DNA of 64,000 bases. Origin: Pseudomonas benzenivorans (GTDB lineage: Bacteria > Pseudomonadota > Gammaproteobacteria > Pseudomonadales > Pseudomonadaceae). The notes beneath the pieces were generated by a model. It did not search any database and was not told the DNA's origin. It saw only the letters and a program-made list of their open reading frames with translations. Shown one piece after another: positions 17,152-29,495 of this stretch (within the stretch, counting starts at the first letter, position 1; the number at the start of each line of letters is the position of its first letter). A program made the translations under genes and the position numbers. The DNA is taken from positions 310,001 through 374,000 of the forward strand of contig NZ_FNCT01000001.1 in NCBI RefSeq assembly GCF_900100495.1, in the 5' to 3' direction.

Positions 17152-18999
17152 TCAGGCCAGCAGGACGGCGGCGAATACCAGCACGGCACCCCCGACGATG
17201 GACGCCGTGTACCAACGCAGCTGTCCGGTTTCACTGCGGCTCAGAATGCTGTGCCCGCCACGCGCCAGGCGCGGGACCACGCCGATGCTGCCGTCGATCG
17301 GGTCGCGAGCGAGCAGGCGGCACGCCAGCAAGTAAGGTTTGACGAACAGCGTGCCGTACAGCCAGTCGAAGCCCCAGGCGGCGAACCACCAGGCGCCGAG
17401 GAAACGCCCCGCAGCGCTCTGGGCGACGGCGCCGACCAAGCGGCGCTTGCCGAGGAACAGCAGGGCGGCCAGGAGGATGCCGGCCAGGGCGATGGAGCCC
17501 GAGGCGATTTCCAGGCTGTGCTTGGCCTCGCCACCGGCATGCCCGACGCTCTGCGGCAGTACGCCGGCCAGTGGCGGGGTGATCAGCGCGCCGATGAAGG
17601 TCGAGAGCAGGATCAGCACCGCCAACGGCAGCCAATGGGCCACGCCATGACCGGCGTGGGCCTCGGTCTGTTGCTCACCGTGGAAGGCGATGAAGATCAG
17701 CCGGAAGGTGTACAGCGAGGTCATGAAGGCCCCGACCAGGCCGGCGTACAGCAGCTCCTGGTGACCGCTGGCGAAGGCTTCCCAGAGGATCTCGTCCTTC
17801 GAGTAGAAGCCGGCGGTGATCAGCGGCAGCGCGGCCAGGGCGGCGCCGCCGACGATGAAGCTGGCATAGGCCAGCGGCAGCTTGTTCCACAGACCGCCCA
17901 TCTTGAAGATGTTCTGCTCGTGGTGGCAGGCATTGATCACCGCGCCGGAGGCGAGGAACAGCAGCGCCTTGAAGAAGGCGTGGGTCATCAGGTGGAAGAT
18001 CGCCGCGTCCCAGGCGCCGACGCCCAGGGCGAGGAACATGTAGCCGATCTGGCTCATCGTCGAGTAGGCGAGGATGCGCTTGATGTCGGTCTGTACCAGC
18101 GCGGCGAAGCCGGCCAGCACCAGGGTCACGCCGCCGACGATGCCGACCAGTTCGAGGATCTCCGGGGTCAGCAGGAACAGCCCGTGGGTCCGGGCGATCA
18201 GGTAGACGCCGGCGGTGACCATGGTCGCCGCATGGATCAGCGCGGAGACCGGGGTCGGGCCGGCCATGGCGTCGGCCAGCCAGGTCTGCAGCGGCAACTG
18301 GGCGGACTTGCCGACGGCGCCGCCGAGCAGCATCAGGGTGGCGAACCACAGCCAGGTGTCGCCGGCGACATACTTCTGCGGTGCCAGCACCATCAGCTCC
18401 TGGATGTTCAGGGTACCGAGGTGGAAGAACAGGATGAACAGGCCGATGGCCATGAACACGTCGCCGACCCGGGTGACGATGAAGGCCTTGAGCGCCGCAT
18501 TGCCGTTCGGCGTGTGCTTGAAGTAGAAGCCGATCAGCAGGTAGCTGCACAGCCCCACGCCTTCCCAGCCGAAGTACAGGAACAGCAGGTTATCGCCGAG
18601 CACCAGGAACAGCATGCTGGCGATGAACAGGTTGGTGTAGGCGAAGAACCGCGAGTAGCCCTCTTCGCCGCGCATGTACCAGGAGGCGAACAGGTGGATC
18701 AGGAAGCCGACGCCGGTCACCACCCCGAGCATGGTCAGCGACAGGCCATCCAGGTAGAGGGTGAAGCTCGGCGTCAGGCCGTCCACCGACATCCACTGCC
18801 AGAGCAGCTGGGTATAGACGCCGCCCGCAGGAGGCGCGACGGTGAACTGCCAGATGATCCAGGCGGCGATCGAGGCGGACAAGCCGACCGAACCGACGCC
18901 GATCACGGCCGTGGTGTTTTCCAAGAAGCGGCCGCGGGAGAAGGCCAGCAACAGCCAGCCGAGCAGCGGGAACAGGCAAGTCAGGAATAGTAGGTTCAT
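17152..18999 (-). CDS. nuoL: NADH-quinone oxidoreductase subunit L
   Basis: A 615-residue antiporter-like membrane subunit, the most distal in the complex I arm, with about sixteen helices including the C-terminal lateral amphipathic helix. Signatures are [20 protein letters not shown] (about 230-249), [20 protein letters not shown] and [20 protein letters not shown]. The start overlaps the nuoK stop by four bases, implying translational coupling. Confidence 0.97.
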   Translation of the reverse strand: MNLLFLTCLFPLLGWLLLAFSRGRFLENTTAVIGVGSVGLSASIAAWIIWQFTVAPPAGGVYTQLLWQWMSVDGLTPSFTLYLDGLSLTMLGVVTGVGFLIHLFASWYMRGEEGYSRFFAYTNLFIASMLFLVLGDNLLFLYFGWEGVGLCSYLLIGFYFKHTPNGNAALKAFIVTRVGDVFMAIGLFILFFHLGTLNIQELMVLAPQKYVAGDTWLWFATLMLLGGAVGKSAQLPLQTWLADAMAGPTPVSALIHAATMVTAGVYLIARTHGLFLLTPEILELVGIVGGVTLVLAGFAALVQTDIKRILAYSTMSQIGYMFLALGVGAWDAAIFHLMTHAFFKALLFLASGAVINACHHEQNIFKMGGLWNKLPLAYASFIVGGAALAALPLITAGFYSKDEILWEAFASGHQELLYAGLVGAFMTSLYTFRLIFIAFHGEQQTEAHAGHGVAHWLPLAVLILLSTFIGALITPPLAGVLPQSVGHAGGEAKHSLEIASGSIALAGILLAALLFLGKRRLVGAVAQSAAGRFLGAWWFAAWGFDWLYGTLFVKPYLLACRLLARDPIDGSIGVVPRLARGGHSILSRSETGQLRWYTASIVGGAVLVFAAVLLA

Positions 19000-19304
19000 C
19001 CGCGCATCTCGCTGGCAGCGTCGATATCGAGGGTGTGGAAGCGGCGATACAGTTGCAGCAGGATCGCCAGGCCGATACTGGCCTCGGCGGCTGCCAGGGT
19101 GATCACCAGAATGAACATGATCTGGCCGTCGGCCTGGGCCCAGCGGGCACCGGCGACGACGAAGGCCAGGGCGGTGGCGTTCATCATCACTTCCAGGCTC
19201 ATCAGCACGAAGAGGATGTTACGGCGCACCATCAGGCCGACCAGGCCCAGGCTGAACAGCATGCCGGCGAGGGCCAGGCCGTGCTCCATCGGAATCGCAT
19301 TCAT
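18996..19304 (-). CDS. nuoK: NADH-quinone oxidoreductase subunit K
   Basis: A 102-residue subunit with three transmembrane helices, each well defined. Conserved acidic residues in the membrane ([17 protein letters not shown] with Glu near 36, and [12 protein letters not shown] with Glu near 72) are those used in proton transfer. Four-base overlaps with nuoJ upstream and nuoL downstream. Confidence 0.96.
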   Translation of the reverse strand: MNAIPMEHGLALAGMLFSLGLVGLMVRRNILFVLMSLEVMMNATALAFVVAGARWAQADGQIMFILVITLAAAEASIGLAILLQLYRRFHTLDIDAASEMRG

Positions 19305-19810
19305 GGCGTTGCATCCTTAGCTTCGTGGCGGCCGAGGTGATAGGCGGCCACCAGCGCGGCGAGCAGCAGCATGGAGGCCAGCTCCACCGCCAGCAGGTAG
19401 GGGCCGAACAGGTGGATGCCGACGGTCTTGGCGTCCACGGTCACCTGGCCGATGGCGGCACCGCTGGGGGCGGCGAACAGCACATAGAGCAATTGACCGA
19501 GCAGCAGGGTGGAGAGAAGCGCCGGACCGAACCAGATGCCCGGCGTCAGCCATTTTCTCTCTTGCGCGACGGCGGCCGGGCCGAGGTTGAGCATCATCAC
19601 CACGAAGACGAACAGCACCATGATCGCGCCGGCATAGACGATGATCTCCAGGGCTCCGGCAAAGGGTGCGCCGAGGCTGAAGAACACCATGGAAACCGCC
19701 AGCAGCGAGATGATCAGATACAGCAGGGCATGCACCGGGTTGGAACTGCTGACCACCCGTAGGGTGGACATCACGGCAATGCCTGCAGCGAAATAGAAAG
19801 CAAACTCCAC
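19301..19810 (-). CDS. nuoJ: NADH-quinone oxidoreductase subunit J
   Basis: A 169-residue membrane subunit with five hydrophobic helices; the third helix region [17 protein letters not shown] contains the conserved pi-bulge that takes part in coupling. The start is a GTG at 19810 preceded by AAGGAGA; the open frame continues further upstream into nuoI's neighbourhood, but those residues do not resemble NuoJ. The stop overlaps the nuoK start by four bases. Confidence 0.94.
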   Translation of the reverse strand: MEFAFYFAAGIAVMSTLRVVSSSNPVHALLYLIISLLAVSMVFFSLGAPFAGALEIIVYAGAIMVLFVFVVMMLNLGPAAVAQERKWLTPGIWFGPALLSTLLLGQLLYVLFAAPSGAAIGQVTVDAKTVGIHLFGPYLLAVELASMLLLAALVAAYHLGRHEAKDATP

Positions 19811-19820
19811 GCGCGTCTCC

Positions 19821-20369
19821 TTAGGGCAGCAGGCTCTTGACGTTGATCGGCTCGGCTTCGTTCTGCGCGGCGCCTTTTGGCTTGCCGGCAATGGCCATGC
19901 CGGCCACACGGTAGAAGTTGTAGTCGGGGTTCTTGCCGGGACCGGAAATCAGCAGGTCTTCCTTCTCGTACACCAGGTCCTGACGCTTGAACTCGCCCAT
20001 CTCGAAATCCGGGGTGAGCTGGATCGCGGTGGTCGGGCAGGCCTCTTCGCACAGGCCGCAGAAAATGCAGCGGGAGAAGTTGATGCGGAAGAATTCCGGG
20101 TACCAGCGGCCGTCGTCGCTTTCGGCCTTCTGCAGCGAGATGCAGGCGACCGGGCAGGCCACGGCGCACAGGTTGCAGGCCACGCAGCGCTCCTCGCCGT
20201 CGGGGTCGCGGGTCAGCACGATGCGCCCACGGTAGCGGGGCGGCAGGTAGACCGCCTCCTCCGGGTACTGCAGGGTGTCGCGCTTGCGAAAGGCATGGCC
20301 GAAGATCATCACCAGGCTGCGCAACTGGGTGAAGGTGCCATACACCACGTGATACAGGTACTTGAACAT
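19821..20369 (-). CDS. nuoI: NADH-quinone oxidoreductase subunit I
   Basis: A 182-residue ferredoxin-like subunit that binds clusters N6a and N6b in the peripheral arm. Two classic motifs are visible: [16 protein letters not shown] (about 63-78) and [16 protein letters not shown] (about 102-117). The amphipathic N-terminal segment anchors it to NuoH. It sits 11 bp after nuoH and 10 bp before nuoJ. Confidence 0.97.
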   Translation of the reverse strand: MFKYLYHVVYGTFTQLRSLVMIFGHAFRKRDTLQYPEEAVYLPPRYRGRIVLTRDPDGEERCVACNLCAVACPVACISLQKAESDDGRWYPEFFRINFSRCIFCGLCEEACPTTAIQLTPDFEMGEFKRQDLVYEKEDLLISGPGKNPDYNFYRVAGMAIAGKPKGAAQNEAEPINVKSLLP

Positions 20370-20380
20370 GGTGGTTCTCC

Positions 20381-21373
20381 TTACTGGGCCGCGGCCAGCA
20401 CAAGCGCGCCGGTCACCAGCAGGTTGATCAGGGTCAGCGGCAGGCAGAACTTCCAGCTGAAGGCCATCACCTGGTCATAGCGCGGGCGCGGAATCGAGGC
20501 GCGCAGCAGGATGAACAGCATGATGAAGAAGCAGGTCTTGAGGGCGAACCAGACGAACGGGATCTGCGGCAGAATGCCGAACGGGCCGTGCCAGCCGCCG
20601 AAGAACAAGGTCACCAGCAGCGCGGAAATGGTCACTATGCCGATGTATTCGCCGACGAAGAACATGCCCCATTTCATCCCGGCGTATTCGATGTGGTAGC
20701 CGTCGGCCAGTTCTTGCTCGGCTTCCGGCTGGTCGAACGGGTGGCGGTGGGTTACCGCGACGCCGGCGATGAAGAAGGTACAGAAGCCGAAGAACTGCGG
20801 AATGATGAACCACAGGTGCTGGGCCTGGTAGTCGACGATGGCGCGCATGTTGAACGAGCCGACCTGGGCGACGATGCCCATCAGCGCCAGGGCCAGGAAC
20901 ACCTCGTAGGAAATGGTCTGTGCCGAGGCGCGCAGGCTGCCGAGCAGGGCGAACTTGTTGTTGCTCGACCAGCCGGCGAAGAGCACCGCGTACACCGACA
21001 GGCCGGCCATGGCGAAGAAGAACAGCAGGCCGATGTTCAGGTCCGCCACGCCCCAGGTCGGGGTGACCGGAATGATGACGAAGGCGGTCAGCAGCGCGCC
21101 CATGGCGATTATCGGGGCCAGGGTGAAGATCACCTTGTCGGCGAACGGCGGCGTCCAGTCTTCCTTGAAGAACATCTTGAGCATGTCCGCGGCGATCTGG
21201 AACATGCCGTACGGGCCAACCCGGTTGGGTCCGTAGCGGTCCTGCCAGAGGCCCAGCAGGCGGCGTTCGACGAAGCTCAGCAGCGCGCCGCAAACCACCA
21301 CGGCGAGCAGGATGACCACGGACTTGAGCACCGCGATGACGATCTCGATCAGTTCGGGGGTTAGCCAACTCAT
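20381..21373 (-). CDS. nuoH: NADH-quinone oxidoreductase subunit H
   Basis: A 330-residue membrane subunit with about eight helices that forms the quinone chamber with NuoB and NuoD. The conserved loop [20 protein letters not shown] (about 42-61) and the acidic loop [20 protein letters not shown] (about 213-232) are present. Its ATG overlaps the nuoG stop by four bases. Confidence 0.97.
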   Translation of the reverse strand: MSWLTPELIEIVIAVLKSVVILLAVVVCGALLSFVERRLLGLWQDRYGPNRVGPYGMFQIAADMLKMFFKEDWTPPFADKVIFTLAPIIAMGALLTAFVIIPVTPTWGVADLNIGLLFFFAMAGLSVYAVLFAGWSSNNKFALLGSLRASAQTISYEVFLALALMGIVAQVGSFNMRAIVDYQAQHLWFIIPQFFGFCTFFIAGVAVTHRHPFDQPEAEQELADGYHIEYAGMKWGMFFVGEYIGIVTISALLVTLFFGGWHGPFGILPQIPFVWFALKTCFFIMLFILLRASIPRPRYDQVMAFSWKFCLPLTLINLLVTGALVLAAAQ

Positions 21374-24099
21374 AGCGCAGCCTCCTCTGCTCCAGTAACC
21401 GCGAGCGCGGTCGCCAGGGCGCCGGCGATAACGCGCGGGATACCGGGCAGCCCGACGGGCAGGCCGATCAGCCCCACGGCCAGCTCCTCACGCACCTGCA
21501 GCGGCAGGCGCAAGGCCTGGCCGCCCACGCTCAGACTGAGCAGCGCACCCTCGCCGAGGCCAAGGCGCTCGGCTTCGGCTTTCGCCAATGCCACGTAAGG
21601 TCGCGGAATACGCTCCTGCACGGGGGTGGCGCGAGCAGACAGCTCCTCGCTGCCGAACAGGTGGTGCAGCGGCACGACCTGCCAGGTACCCGGGGCCGGA
21701 TTGAACGCCGCCCCCGGGGTGAACCAGGACAGCGCCTGGCCCTTGGCCTCGATCAGGCGTACGCCCGGATCGCCGGCGCGCAGGTGGCCGCCGACTTCGT
21801 CCTGGAACTTGTTCCAGGCCTGTGGAGAGTTCCAGCCCGGCGACCAGGCGAAGGGGATCTGCTGGCGATCTTCCTTGCTGCCGGAATAGCCTTCCATGGA
21901 GAAGGCGAAGGCCGAGTCCTGATCCTGCGGCTGACGCGGTTCGTGCACGCTGATATCGGCGCGCATGGCGGTACGGCCGCTGTAACGATGCGGCTCGCGT
22001 GCCAGCTTCAGGCCCTTGATGCGGAACGAGGCGTTTGGCGCGGCCTCGCCAATGCGCGCCAGCAAATGGTTGCCGGCGGCGCAGGCGGCGGTGACTTCAT
22101 CCAGCTGCGTCCAGTCCACCGACTTGCCTTGCAGGGTGCTGTGCAGCGCGTGCAGCCAGCGCCAGCCCTCGCGCACCAGGACGCCGGCGTCGTGGTAACT
22201 CGGCTCGAACACCTGGAAGAAACGCTGGGCGCGGCCTTCCTGGCTGACCAGGGTGCCGTCGCCTTCGGCAAAGCTGGCGGCCGGCAGCAGCAGATGGGCC
22301 TTGGCGGTGGTGGCGGTTTGCTGGTGGTCGGCGACGATCACCACCTTGGCGGCGGCCAGGGCTGCGTCGACCTTGGCGGCGTCGGCGCGGCGGTAGAGGT
22401 CGTTCTCCAGAACGACGACGGCATCGGCCATGCCGGAGATCAGGGCATCCAGCGCGGCATCGACGGATTCGCCGCCGAACAGGGCCAGGCCCATGCTGTT
22501 GGCCTCTGGCACCACCAGGCTGATGGAAGCGTTCTTCTCGCGGTTCTTCAGCGCGCTGGCGATGTTGGCGGCGGCCTCGATCAGTGCCTTGCTGCCCAAC
22601 GAAGCGCCGGAGACGATCAATGGGCGCTTGGCTGCGAGCAGGGCGTCGGCGATGCGCTGCACCAGCTCGGCCGCTTCGGCTTCCAGACCGCTCACGGGCG
22701 GGGCGCTCGGGTCGATGGCATGGGCCACGGCGAAACCGAGGCGGGCCAGGTCGGCCGGCGCGGCATGCACGCACTCGGCGGCCACATCATCCAGGCGGGT
22801 GGCCGCGACACTGGCGATGAACAGCGGGTTGAGCGCGTCCTGGGCGACGTTCTGCACCGCGGCGATGTGCCAGTCCTGGATCTTCATCGAGGCGGCGATC
22901 TCGGTGGCCTTGCCCTTGACCGTCTGACGCAGGGCCAGGGCGAGGCGGGCGGCGGTCTGGGTCAGGTCTTCGCCGAGGACGAACACCGCGTCATGGCTTT
23001 CCACGTCGCGTAGGGTCGGCACCGGCAGTGGACCGTTCTGCAGCACGTCGCGGATCAGTCGCAGGTTTTCCAGCTCGGCGGCTTCGATGCCCGAGTAGTA
23101 ATTGTCCACACCGACCAGTTCGCGCAGGGCGAAGTTGCTCTCCAGGCTGGCGCGTGGCGAACCGATGCCGATCACCTTGCGGTTCTTCAGCAGGGCGGAT
23201 GCCTGGTCGAGGGCGGAATCGATGCCCATCTTCATCTTGCTCAGCACCATCATCGGCTGGCGCGGGCGATCTTCGCGGTTGACGAAGCCGTAACCGAAGC
23301 GGCCGCGGTCGCAGAGGAAATACTGGTTCACCGAACCGTTGAAGCGATTCTCGATGCGGCGGATTTCGCCGTAGCGTTCGCCAGGGCTGATGTTGCAGCC
23401 GCTGGCGCAGCCATGGCAGATGCTCGGGGCGAACTGCATGTCCCACTTGCGGTTGTAGCGCTCGGAGTGGGTCTTGTCGATGAATACGCCGGTCGGGCAG
23501 ACCTCGGTGAGGTTGCCGGAGAACTCACTTTCCAGCGTGCCGTCTTCGACGCGGCCGAAGTAGACGTTGTCATGCGCGCCGAACACGCCCAGGTCGGTGC
23601 CGCCGGCGTAGTCCTTGTAATAGCGCACGCAGCGGTAGCAGGCGATGCAGCGGTTCATCTCGTGGCCGATGAACGGGCCGAGCTCCTGGTTCTGGTGGGT
23701 GCGCTTGCTGAAGCGATAACGGCGCGTGTTATGGCCGGTCATCACCGTCATGTCCTGCAGGTGGCAGTGACCGCCTTCCTCGCACACCGGGCAATCGTGC
23801 GGGTGGTTGGTCATCAGCCATTCGACGACGCTGGCGCGAAACTGCTTGGCCTCCTCGTCGTCGATGGAGATCCAGGTGTTGTCGGTGGCGGGGGTCATGC
23901 AGGACATGACCAGGCGACCGCGTTTGTCGTTCTCGTCGGTGTACTGCTTGACCGCGCACTGGCGGCAGGCACCGACGCTGCCGAGCGCCGGGTGCCAGCA
24001 GAAGTAGGGAATATCGAGACCGAGGGACAGACAGGCCTGCAAGAGGTTGTCCGCCCCATCGACTTCAAGATCTTTGCCGTCTACGTGGATAGTGGCCAT
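21370..24099 (-). CDS. nuoG: NADH-quinone oxidoreductase subunit G
   Basis: A 909-residue Fe-S subunit of the molybdopterin oxidoreductase superfamily. The N-terminal third carries the [2Fe-2S] ligands ([15 protein letters not shown], about 34-48), the N5 cluster with its His ligand ([17 protein letters not shown]), the N4 motif ([11 protein letters not shown]) and the N7-type CHGCASGCN motif found in E. coli-type NuoG. The remainder is the oxidoreductase-like domain without a molybdenum cofactor. It is 93 bp downstream of nuoF; that gap holds no gene. Confidence 0.97.
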   Translation of the reverse strand: MATIHVDGKDLEVDGADNLLQACLSLGLDIPYFCWHPALGSVGACRQCAVKQYTDENDKRGRLVMSCMTPATDNTWISIDDEEAKQFRASVVEWLMTNHPHDCPVCEEGGHCHLQDMTVMTGHNTRRYRFSKRTHQNQELGPFIGHEMNRCIACYRCVRYYKDYAGGTDLGVFGAHDNVYFGRVEDGTLESEFSGNLTEVCPTGVFIDKTHSERYNRKWDMQFAPSICHGCASGCNISPGERYGEIRRIENRFNGSVNQYFLCDRGRFGYGFVNREDRPRQPMMVLSKMKMGIDSALDQASALLKNRKVIGIGSPRASLESNFALRELVGVDNYYSGIEAAELENLRLIRDVLQNGPLPVPTLRDVESHDAVFVLGEDLTQTAARLALALRQTVKGKATEIAASMKIQDWHIAAVQNVAQDALNPLFIASVAATRLDDVAAECVHAAPADLARLGFAVAHAIDPSAPPVSGLEAEAAELVQRIADALLAAKRPLIVSGASLGSKALIEAAANIASALKNREKNASISLVVPEANSMGLALFGGESVDAALDALISGMADAVVVLENDLYRRADAAKVDAALAAAKVVIVADHQQTATTAKAHLLLPAASFAEGDGTLVSQEGRAQRFFQVFEPSYHDAGVLVREGWRWLHALHSTLQGKSVDWTQLDEVTAACAAGNHLLARIGEAAPNASFRIKGLKLAREPHRYSGRTAMRADISVHEPRQPQDQDSAFAFSMEGYSGSKEDRQQIPFAWSPGWNSPQAWNKFQDEVGGHLRAGDPGVRLIEAKGQALSWFTPGAAFNPAPGTWQVVPLHHLFGSEELSARATPVQERIPRPYVALAKAEAERLGLGEGALLSLSVGGQALRLPLQVREELAVGLIGLPVGLPGIPRVIAGALATALAVTGAEEAAL

Positions 24100-24192
24100 G
24101 GTCGAGTGTCTTCTTATCCGCCGAAGCGGGTTTGGCTAATGGAATCACGGTGTGTCGCGGGGCCAGGCGAGTGGCCGCCGCAACGAAAAACT

Positions 24193-25566
24193 TCACGCGG
24201 GGACGAATTGCCCCGTCGCGGCCGGAGTGGCTTGGCTGGCAATGCCGGCCTCGAACTCCGGACGGAAATACTTGATCGCACTGCCCAGCGGCTCGATGGC
24301 CCCCGGCGCGTGGGCGCAGAAGGTCTTGCCGGGGCCGAGGAGGTTGCACAACTGCTCCAGGGTCTCGATGTCGCCGGGTTGGCCCTGGCCGCGTTCCAGC
24401 GCGCGCAGCAGCTTGACGCTCCACGGCAGGCCGTCGCGGCACGGGGTGCAGAAGCCACAGGATTCGCGGGCGAAGAACTCTTCCATGTTGCGCAGCAAGG
24501 ACACCATGTTGATGCTGTCGTCCACCGCCATGGCCAAGCCGGTACCCATGCGGGTGCCGACCTTGGCGATGCCGGCGGCATACATCGAGGCGTCGAGGTG
24601 TTCCGGCAGCAGGAAGCCGGTGCCGGCGCCGCCCGGCTGCCAGCACTTGAGCCGGTAGCCGTCGCGCATGCCGCCGGCGTAGTCCTCGAACAGCTCGCGG
24701 GCCGGGATGCCGAAGGGCAGCTCCCACAGGCCGGGGTTCTTCACCTTGCCGGAGAAGCCCATCAGTTTGCTGCCGTGGTCTTCGCTGCCCGGACGGGCCA
24801 GGGATTTGTACCAGTCGACACCGTTGCCGATGATCGCCGGCACGTTGCACAGGGTCTCGACGTTGTTCACGCAGGTCGGTTTGCCCCAGACGCCGACGGC
24901 GGCGGGGAAGGGCGGCTTGGAGCGCGGGTTGGCGCGTCGGCCTTCCAGCGAGTTGATCAGCGCGGTTTCTTCGCCGCAGATATAGCGGCCGGCGCCGGTG
25001 TGGACGAACAGCTCGAAATCGAAGCCGCTGCCAAGGATGTTCTTGCCCAGCAGGCCGGCGGCCTTGGCTTCCTCGACCGCACGGTTGAGGATGCGCGCCG
25101 CATCGACGTATTCGCCGCGCAGGAAGATATAGCCGCGGTAAGCCTTGAGCGCACGGGCGCTGATCAGCATGCCTTCGATCAGCAGGTGCGGCAGCTGCTC
25201 CATCAGCAGGCGGTCTTTCCAGGTGTTCGGCTCCATTTCGTCCGCGTTGCACAGCAGGTAGCGGATGTTCATCGCTTCGTTGGCCGGCATCAGGCCCCAC
25301 TTCACGCCGGTGGGAAAGCCGGCGCCGCCACGGCCCTTGAGGCCGGAATCCTTCACCGTCTGCACGATGTCGGCCTGGGCCATTTCGGCCAGGGCCTTGC
25401 GGGCGGCCGCGTAGCCGTTCTTCTGCTGGTACTCGGCGAGCCAGACCGGCTCACCGTCGTCACGCAGGCGCCAGGTCAGCGGATGGGTTTCTTCGCTTCG
25501 CGCGACGCGGTTGGCCGGGCCGATGGAGGGCAGCGCCTTGGCGGTCATGGCTGTGGGTCGAGTCAT
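24193..25566 (-). CDS. nuoF: NADH-quinone oxidoreductase subunit F (NADH/FMN-binding)
   Basis: A 457-residue subunit that oxidises NADH via FMN and passes electrons to cluster N3. [14 protein letters not shown] and the downstream glycine-rich segment bind NADH and [15 protein letters not shown] supplies three cluster cysteines with a fourth near residue 405. The ATG at 25566 overlaps the nuoE stop (ATGA) and follows GGAGG, so it is preferred to the longer open frame. A second in-frame ATG 18 bases later is also possible. Confidence 0.95.
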   Translation of the reverse strand: MTRPTAMTAKALPSIGPANRVARSEETHPLTWRLRDDGEPVWLAEYQQKNGYAAARKALAEMAQADIVQTVKDSGLKGRGGAGFPTGVKWGLMPANEAMNIRYLLCNADEMEPNTWKDRLLMEQLPHLLIEGMLISARALKAYRGYIFLRGEYVDAARILNRAVEEAKAAGLLGKNILGSGFDFELFVHTGAGRYICGEETALINSLEGRRANPRSKPPFPAAVGVWGKPTCVNNVETLCNVPAIIGNGVDWYKSLARPGSEDHGSKLMGFSGKVKNPGLWELPFGIPARELFEDYAGGMRDGYRLKCWQPGGAGTGFLLPEHLDASMYAAGIAKVGTRMGTGLAMAVDDSINMVSLLRNMEEFFARESCGFCTPCRDGLPWSVKLLRALERGQGQPGDIETLEQLCNLLGPGKTFCAHAPGAIEPLGSAIKYFRPEFEAGIASQATPAATGQFVPA

Positions 25567-26063
25567 GGATAGGCCTCCAGCAGTTCGGCGACATCGCCGG
25601 GTTGCACGTCGCCGAAGGTATCGTCGTCGATCATCAGCGCCGGGGCCTTGTCGCAGTTGCCCAGGCAGCACACCGGCAGCAGGGTGAAGCGGCCGTCGGC
25701 GCTGGTCTGGCCGAGGCCGATGCCGAGTTGCTGCTGAATGCTGGTTACCACGGATTCATGGCCGCCGATAAAGCAGGTCATGCTGTCGCAGACACGGATG
25801 ATGTGGCGGCCCACCGGCTGGCGGAAAATCTGGCTATAGAAAGTGGCCACGCCTTCCACATCGCTGGCCGGGATGCCGAGGATCGCGCCAATGGCATCGG
25901 CGGCGCCGTCCGGCACCCAGCCGCGCGCCTTCTGCACGATCTTCAGGGCTTCGATGGACGCCGCGCGCGGGTCCTCGTAGTGGTGCATTTCATGCTCGAT
26001 GGCCGAGCGCTCGCTGTCGCTGAGGGCAAAACGGTCGGTTTGGATCAGATGTGCCTGGTTCAT
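25563..26063 (-). CDS. nuoE: NADH-quinone oxidoreductase subunit E
   Basis: A 166-residue thioredoxin-like [2Fe-2S] subunit (cluster N1a) that partners NuoF. The four ligands appear as CDSMTC (about 91-96) and CCLGNC (about 131-136). It begins one base after the nuoCD stop and overlaps nuoF by four bases, so expression is tightly coupled. Confidence 0.96.
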   Translation of the reverse strand: MNQAHLIQTDRFALSDSERSAIEHEMHHYEDPRAASIEALKIVQKARGWVPDGAADAIGAILGIPASDVEGVATFYSQIFRQPVGRHIIRVCDSMTCFIGGHESVVTSIQQQLGIGLGQTSADGRFTLLPVCCLGNCDKAPALMIDDDTFGDVQPGDVAELLEAYP

Positions 26064-26064
26064 A

Positions 26065-27846
26065 TCAGCGGTCCACGTCGGCCATAACGAAGTCGATGCT
26101 GCCCAGATAGGCGATCAGGTCGGCGACCATGCTGCCGTTGATCACTGCCGGGATCTGCTGCAGGTGCGGGAAGCTCGGCGTGCGAATCCGGGTGCGGTAG
26201 CTCATGGTGCTGCCATCGCTCGTCAGGTAGTAGCTGTTGATGCCCTTGGTCGCCTCGATCATCTGGAAGGCTTCGTTGGCCGGCATGACCGGGCCCCAGG
26301 AGACTTGCAGGAAGTGGGTGATCAGGGTCTCGATGTGCTGCAGCGTGCGCTCTTTCGGCGGCGGCGTGGTCAGCGGGTGATCGGCCTTGTAGGCACCGGC
26401 CGGCATGTTCTTCAGGCACTGTTCGATGATCCGCAGGCTCTGGCGCATTTCCTCGACGCGGATGAGGCAGCGGTCGTAGGCATCGCCGTTCGCCGCCAGG
26501 GGGATCTCGAACTCGAAGTTTTCATAGCCGGAGTACGGCCGCGCCTTGCGCAGGTCGAAGTCCAGCCCGGTGGCCCGCAGGCCGGAACCGGTGACGCCCC
26601 ACTCCAGCGCCTGCCGGGTGTTGTAGGCGGCGACGCCGATGGTGCGGCCGCGCAGGATGCTGTTCTGCAACGCGGCTTTCTCGTACTCGTCGAGGCGTTT
26701 GGGCAGCCAGTCGACGAACTCCTGTACCAGCTTGTCCCAGCCGCGCGGCAGGTCGTGGGCGACGCCGCCGATGCGGTACCAGGCCGGATGCATGCGAAAG
26801 CCGGTGATGGCCTCGATCACCCGGTAGGCGCGCTGGCGATCGGTGAAGGTGAAGAACACCGGGGTCATCGCGCCGACGTCCTGGATATAGGTACCGAGGA
26901 ACAGCAGGTGGCTGTTGATGCGGAAGAACTCGGCCATCATTACCCGGATGAAGTCGACCCGGTCCGGCACCTTGATCCCGGCGAGTTTCTCCACGGCCAA
27001 TACGTAGGGCAGGTTGTTCATCACCCCGCCGAGGTAGTCGATACGGTCGGTGTAGGGGATGAAACTGTGCCAGGACTGGCGTTCGGCCATCTTCTCGGCG
27101 CCGCGGTGGTGGTAGCCGACTTCCGGCACGCAGTCGACGATTTCCTCGCCGTCCAGTTGCAGGATGATGCGGAAGGCACCGTGGGCAGACGGGTGATTGG
27201 GGCCGAGGTTGAGGAACATGTAGTCCTCGTGCTCGCCGCCACGCTTCATGCCCCAGTCTTCCGGCTTGAAGCGTGCGGCTTCCTCTTCCAGTTGCTGCTT
27301 GGCCAGGGTCAGGCTGAACGGGTCGAACTCGGTGGCGCGCGCCGGGTAATCCTTGCGCAGCGGGTGACCTTCCCAGGTCGGCGGCATCATGATGCGGCTC
27401 AGGTGCGGGTGCCCGGCGAAGGTGATGCCGTACATGTCCCAGACTTCACGCTCGTACCAATTGGCGTTCGGCCAGATGCGGGTGGCGCTGGGCAGGTTGA
27501 GGTCGTCCTCGGACAGCGCCACCTTGATCATCACGTCGCTGTTACGTTCGATCGACAGCAGGTGGTAGAACACCGAAAAATCGGCATCCGGCAGCCCGCG
27601 CCGCTGGGTGCGCAAACGCTCGTCGACGCCATGCAGGTCGTACAGCATGACGTAGGGGCGCGGCAGGTTGCGCAGGTAGGTAAGCACTTCGATCAGCTTT
27701 TCCCGGGCGACCCAAATTACCGGCATGCCGGTGCGGGTGGCTTGCAGGGTGATGCTTTCGGCACCGAAGCGGGAATTAAGCTCAACGACGACATCTTGGT
27801 CGTCAGCCTTGTACGGCGGAATAGACAGAGCGGTGTCTGCAGTCAT
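26065..27846 (-). CDS. nuoC: NADH-quinone oxidoreductase fused subunit C/D
   Basis: A 593-residue fusion: the NuoC domain (about 1-180, with the [16 protein letters not shown] signature) is followed without a stop by NuoD (about 200-593), which contains [12 protein letters not shown] and the quinone-site residues. The fusion is usual in gammaproteobacteria, often named nuoC or nuoCD. It connects the electron-transfer arm to the quinone pocket. The 61-bp gap to nuoB contains no gene. Confidence 0.97.
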   Translation of the reverse strand: MTADTALSIPPYKADDQDVVVELNSRFGAESITLQATRTGMPVIWVAREKLIEVLTYLRNLPRPYVMLYDLHGVDERLRTQRRGLPDADFSVFYHLLSIERNSDVMIKVALSEDDLNLPSATRIWPNANWYEREVWDMYGITFAGHPHLSRIMMPPTWEGHPLRKDYPARATEFDPFSLTLAKQQLEEEAARFKPEDWGMKRGGEHEDYMFLNLGPNHPSAHGAFRIILQLDGEEIVDCVPEVGYHHRGAEKMAERQSWHSFIPYTDRIDYLGGVMNNLPYVLAVEKLAGIKVPDRVDFIRVMMAEFFRINSHLLFLGTYIQDVGAMTPVFFTFTDRQRAYRVIEAITGFRMHPAWYRIGGVAHDLPRGWDKLVQEFVDWLPKRLDEYEKAALQNSILRGRTIGVAAYNTRQALEWGVTGSGLRATGLDFDLRKARPYSGYENFEFEIPLAANGDAYDRCLIRVEEMRQSLRIIEQCLKNMPAGAYKADHPLTTPPPKERTLQHIETLITHFLQVSWGPVMPANEAFQMIEATKGINSYYLTSDGSTMSYRTRIRTPSFPHLQQIPAVINGSMVADLIAYLGSIDFVMADVDR

Positions 27847-27907
27847 GGTCTCGGTCGCTATCGGTCAACGTAGAGAATGAATCGGGCCTTCTTGTGGAAG
27901 GGATGAC

Positions 27908-28585
27908 TCAGACTTCGTCTGGGCTGCGCAGGTGGGTGACAGCGATACGCTGTTCACGCCGCTGTTCCTTCTGCGACGGCATTTCGGCACGGTAGATGCC
28001 TTGGTCGCCGACGACCCAGGAAAGCGGACGGCGCTCCTGCCCGATGGATTCCTGCAGCAGCATCAGGCCTTGCAGGAATGCCTCCGGGCGGGGCGGGCAG
28101 CCGGGTATGTAGACGTCCACGGGGAGGAACTTGTCCACGCCCTGAACGACCGAGTAGATATCGTACATGCCACCGGAGTTGGCGCAGGAGCCCATGGAAA
28201 TCACCCATTTGGGTTCCAGCATCTGCTCATAGAGGCGCTGGATGATCGGCGCCATCTTGATGAAGCAGGTGCCGGCGATGACCATGAAGTCTGCCTGGCG
28301 AGGGGACGCACGAATGACTTCGGCACCGAAGCGGGCGATGTCATGGGGCGCGGTGAAGGCCGTGGTCATCTCCACGTAGCAGCAGGAAAGGCCGAAGTTG
28401 TACGGCCACAAGGAATTCTTCCGCCCCCAGTTGACCGCGCCATTCAGCACGTCTTCCAGCTTGCCCATGTAGATGTTCTTGTGAACCTGACCTTCTAGCA
28501 ACGGGTCGGAAACAGTCTCCCGCTGGCCGATCGGATACACCTCGTTGGGCGCATCCGGGTCGACCCGAGTAAGTTTGTATTGCAT
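27908..28585 (-). CDS. nuoB: NADH-quinone oxidoreductase subunit B
   Basis: A 225-residue subunit carrying the terminal cluster N2. Ligands are the tandem Cys pair in GLSCCYVEM (about 69-70) plus cysteines in [11 protein letters not shown] and [10 protein letters not shown]. The ATG at 28585 has GAGG upstream and matches the MQYxLTR start of Pseudomonas NuoB; a TTG six bases earlier is rejected. It is 10 bp after nuoA. Confidence 0.97.
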   Translation of the reverse strand: MQYKLTRVDPDAPNEVYPIGQRETVSDPLLEGQVHKNIYMGKLEDVLNGAVNWGRKNSLWPYNFGLSCCYVEMTTAFTAPHDIARFGAEVIRASPRQADFMVIAGTCFIKMAPIIQRLYEQMLEPKWVISMGSCANSGGMYDIYSVVQGVDKFLPVDVYIPGCPPRPEAFLQGLMLLQESIGQERRPLSWVVGDQGIYRAEMPSQKEQRREQRIAVTHLRSPDEV

Positions 28586-28595
28586 CGCCAAAGCC

Positions 28596-29009
28596 TCATT
28601 GTTTTAGCTTCGCCTGCCGCTCGCGACGTCCTTCGGGAGCCCAATCGAGCGCCCCAATACGCCAAAGGTAGACAAGACCCGCCAACAGAATTGCTATAAA
28701 AACGGTGGCTTCGATAAAGCCGGCCCAGCCGCTTTCGCGAACGGAGACAGACCAGGCGAAGAGAAAGAGGGCTTCAACGTCGAAGATCACGAAGAGCATC
28801 GCGACCAAATAGAATTTTGCCGACAGGCGCAGGCGGGCGCTGCCGGTGGGAAGCATCCCGGATTCGAAGGGTTCGTTCTTGCTGCGCCCCCAAGCCTTGC
28901 TGCCAAGCAGGCTGGAAACGCCAAGCATGAATGCGCAGAGGCCAATGACCCCCAGCAGAAAAACGGCCAACGCCCAGTTATGGGACAGGACTGCGGTTGC
29001 TTCCGACAT
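28596..29009 (-). CDS. nuoA: NADH-quinone oxidoreductase subunit A
   Basis: A 137-residue subunit with three transmembrane helices and the conserved loop ([24 protein letters not shown] begins near residue 44), which contacts NuoD/NuoH. The [10 protein letters not shown] helix carries the conserved acidic pair. It is the first gene of the operon; its promoter must lie in the AT-rich region to its right. Confidence 0.97.
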   Translation of the reverse strand: MSEATAVLSHNWALAVFLLGVIGLCAFMLGVSSLLGSKAWGRSKNEPFESGMLPTGSARLRLSAKFYLVAMLFVIFDVEALFLFAWSVSVRESGWAGFIEATVFIAILLAGLVYLWRIGALDWAPEGRRERQAKLKQ

Positions 29010-29448
29010 GCCGGGACCCCTCGATACAAGGAACGGCGTTCACTCGTGTTTGAAAGTCTGTGTTTGCCGGCAGCCTACTGCTGAGCCAGCAATCTATTCG
29101 GACAATGTTATCTCCGTTTGGATGTGTAAGTAAATTATTCAGATTGAAAAAAGCACGTCGAAACCACCCGACCGCCACCCTGCAAGGGGCAGAACCTCAG
29201 GTAGCAAGCCGTAGGGAAGGTGGCGAGGTTGAATGTTCGACTAGCGTTTCATTCTTTAGTCTCAAAGAATTACTACTATGAGATTAGTTTGATTTAACCA
29301 GATGCGATCTGTCGCTTAATTGTCAGTCTCTGACGCAAAACTGATAACGTAGTCTACTTAAAAATTTATCCGTTATTACTGGTCGATTTTTTATACCGGG
29401 CGCCGCCCCATTACCGACTCGCCGCCAATGCAGACTCGCCGCCAGCGT
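29010..29448. other. AT-rich noncoding region upstream of nuoA
   Basis: About 440 bases with no supported gene, clearly richer in A/T than the surroundings, especially 29090-29160 and 29230-29400. This is the expected nuo promoter region on the minus strand. A weak sigma-70 candidate reads TTTACT, 18-bp spacer, TAACAT on the minus strand (about 29105-29134), roughly 100 bp before nuoA. No clear FNR/ANR box was found. Confidence 0.4.
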
Positions 29449-29479
29449 CTGGCCTCGGCGCATGAAGCGCCGAGGCCAG
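29449..29479. terminator. Hairpin downstream of the PhoX-like gene
   Basis: A perfect 13-bp stem (29449-29461 and 29467-29479) with loop ATGAA lies 17 bp past the stop of the PhoX-like gene. It lacks a clear U-tract on the minus strand, so it may be a weak terminator or mRNA-end stabiliser. Confidence 0.5.
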
Positions 29480-29495
29480 TGGTGGGCTTGGCTGG

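Noticed and set aside
17137..18990. 617-codon plus-strand frame opposite nuoL and similar frames opposite nuoM, nuoN and nuoF
   Set aside because: They mirror transmembrane or Fe-S subunits with perfect family matches on the minus strand; no independent start sites or homology.
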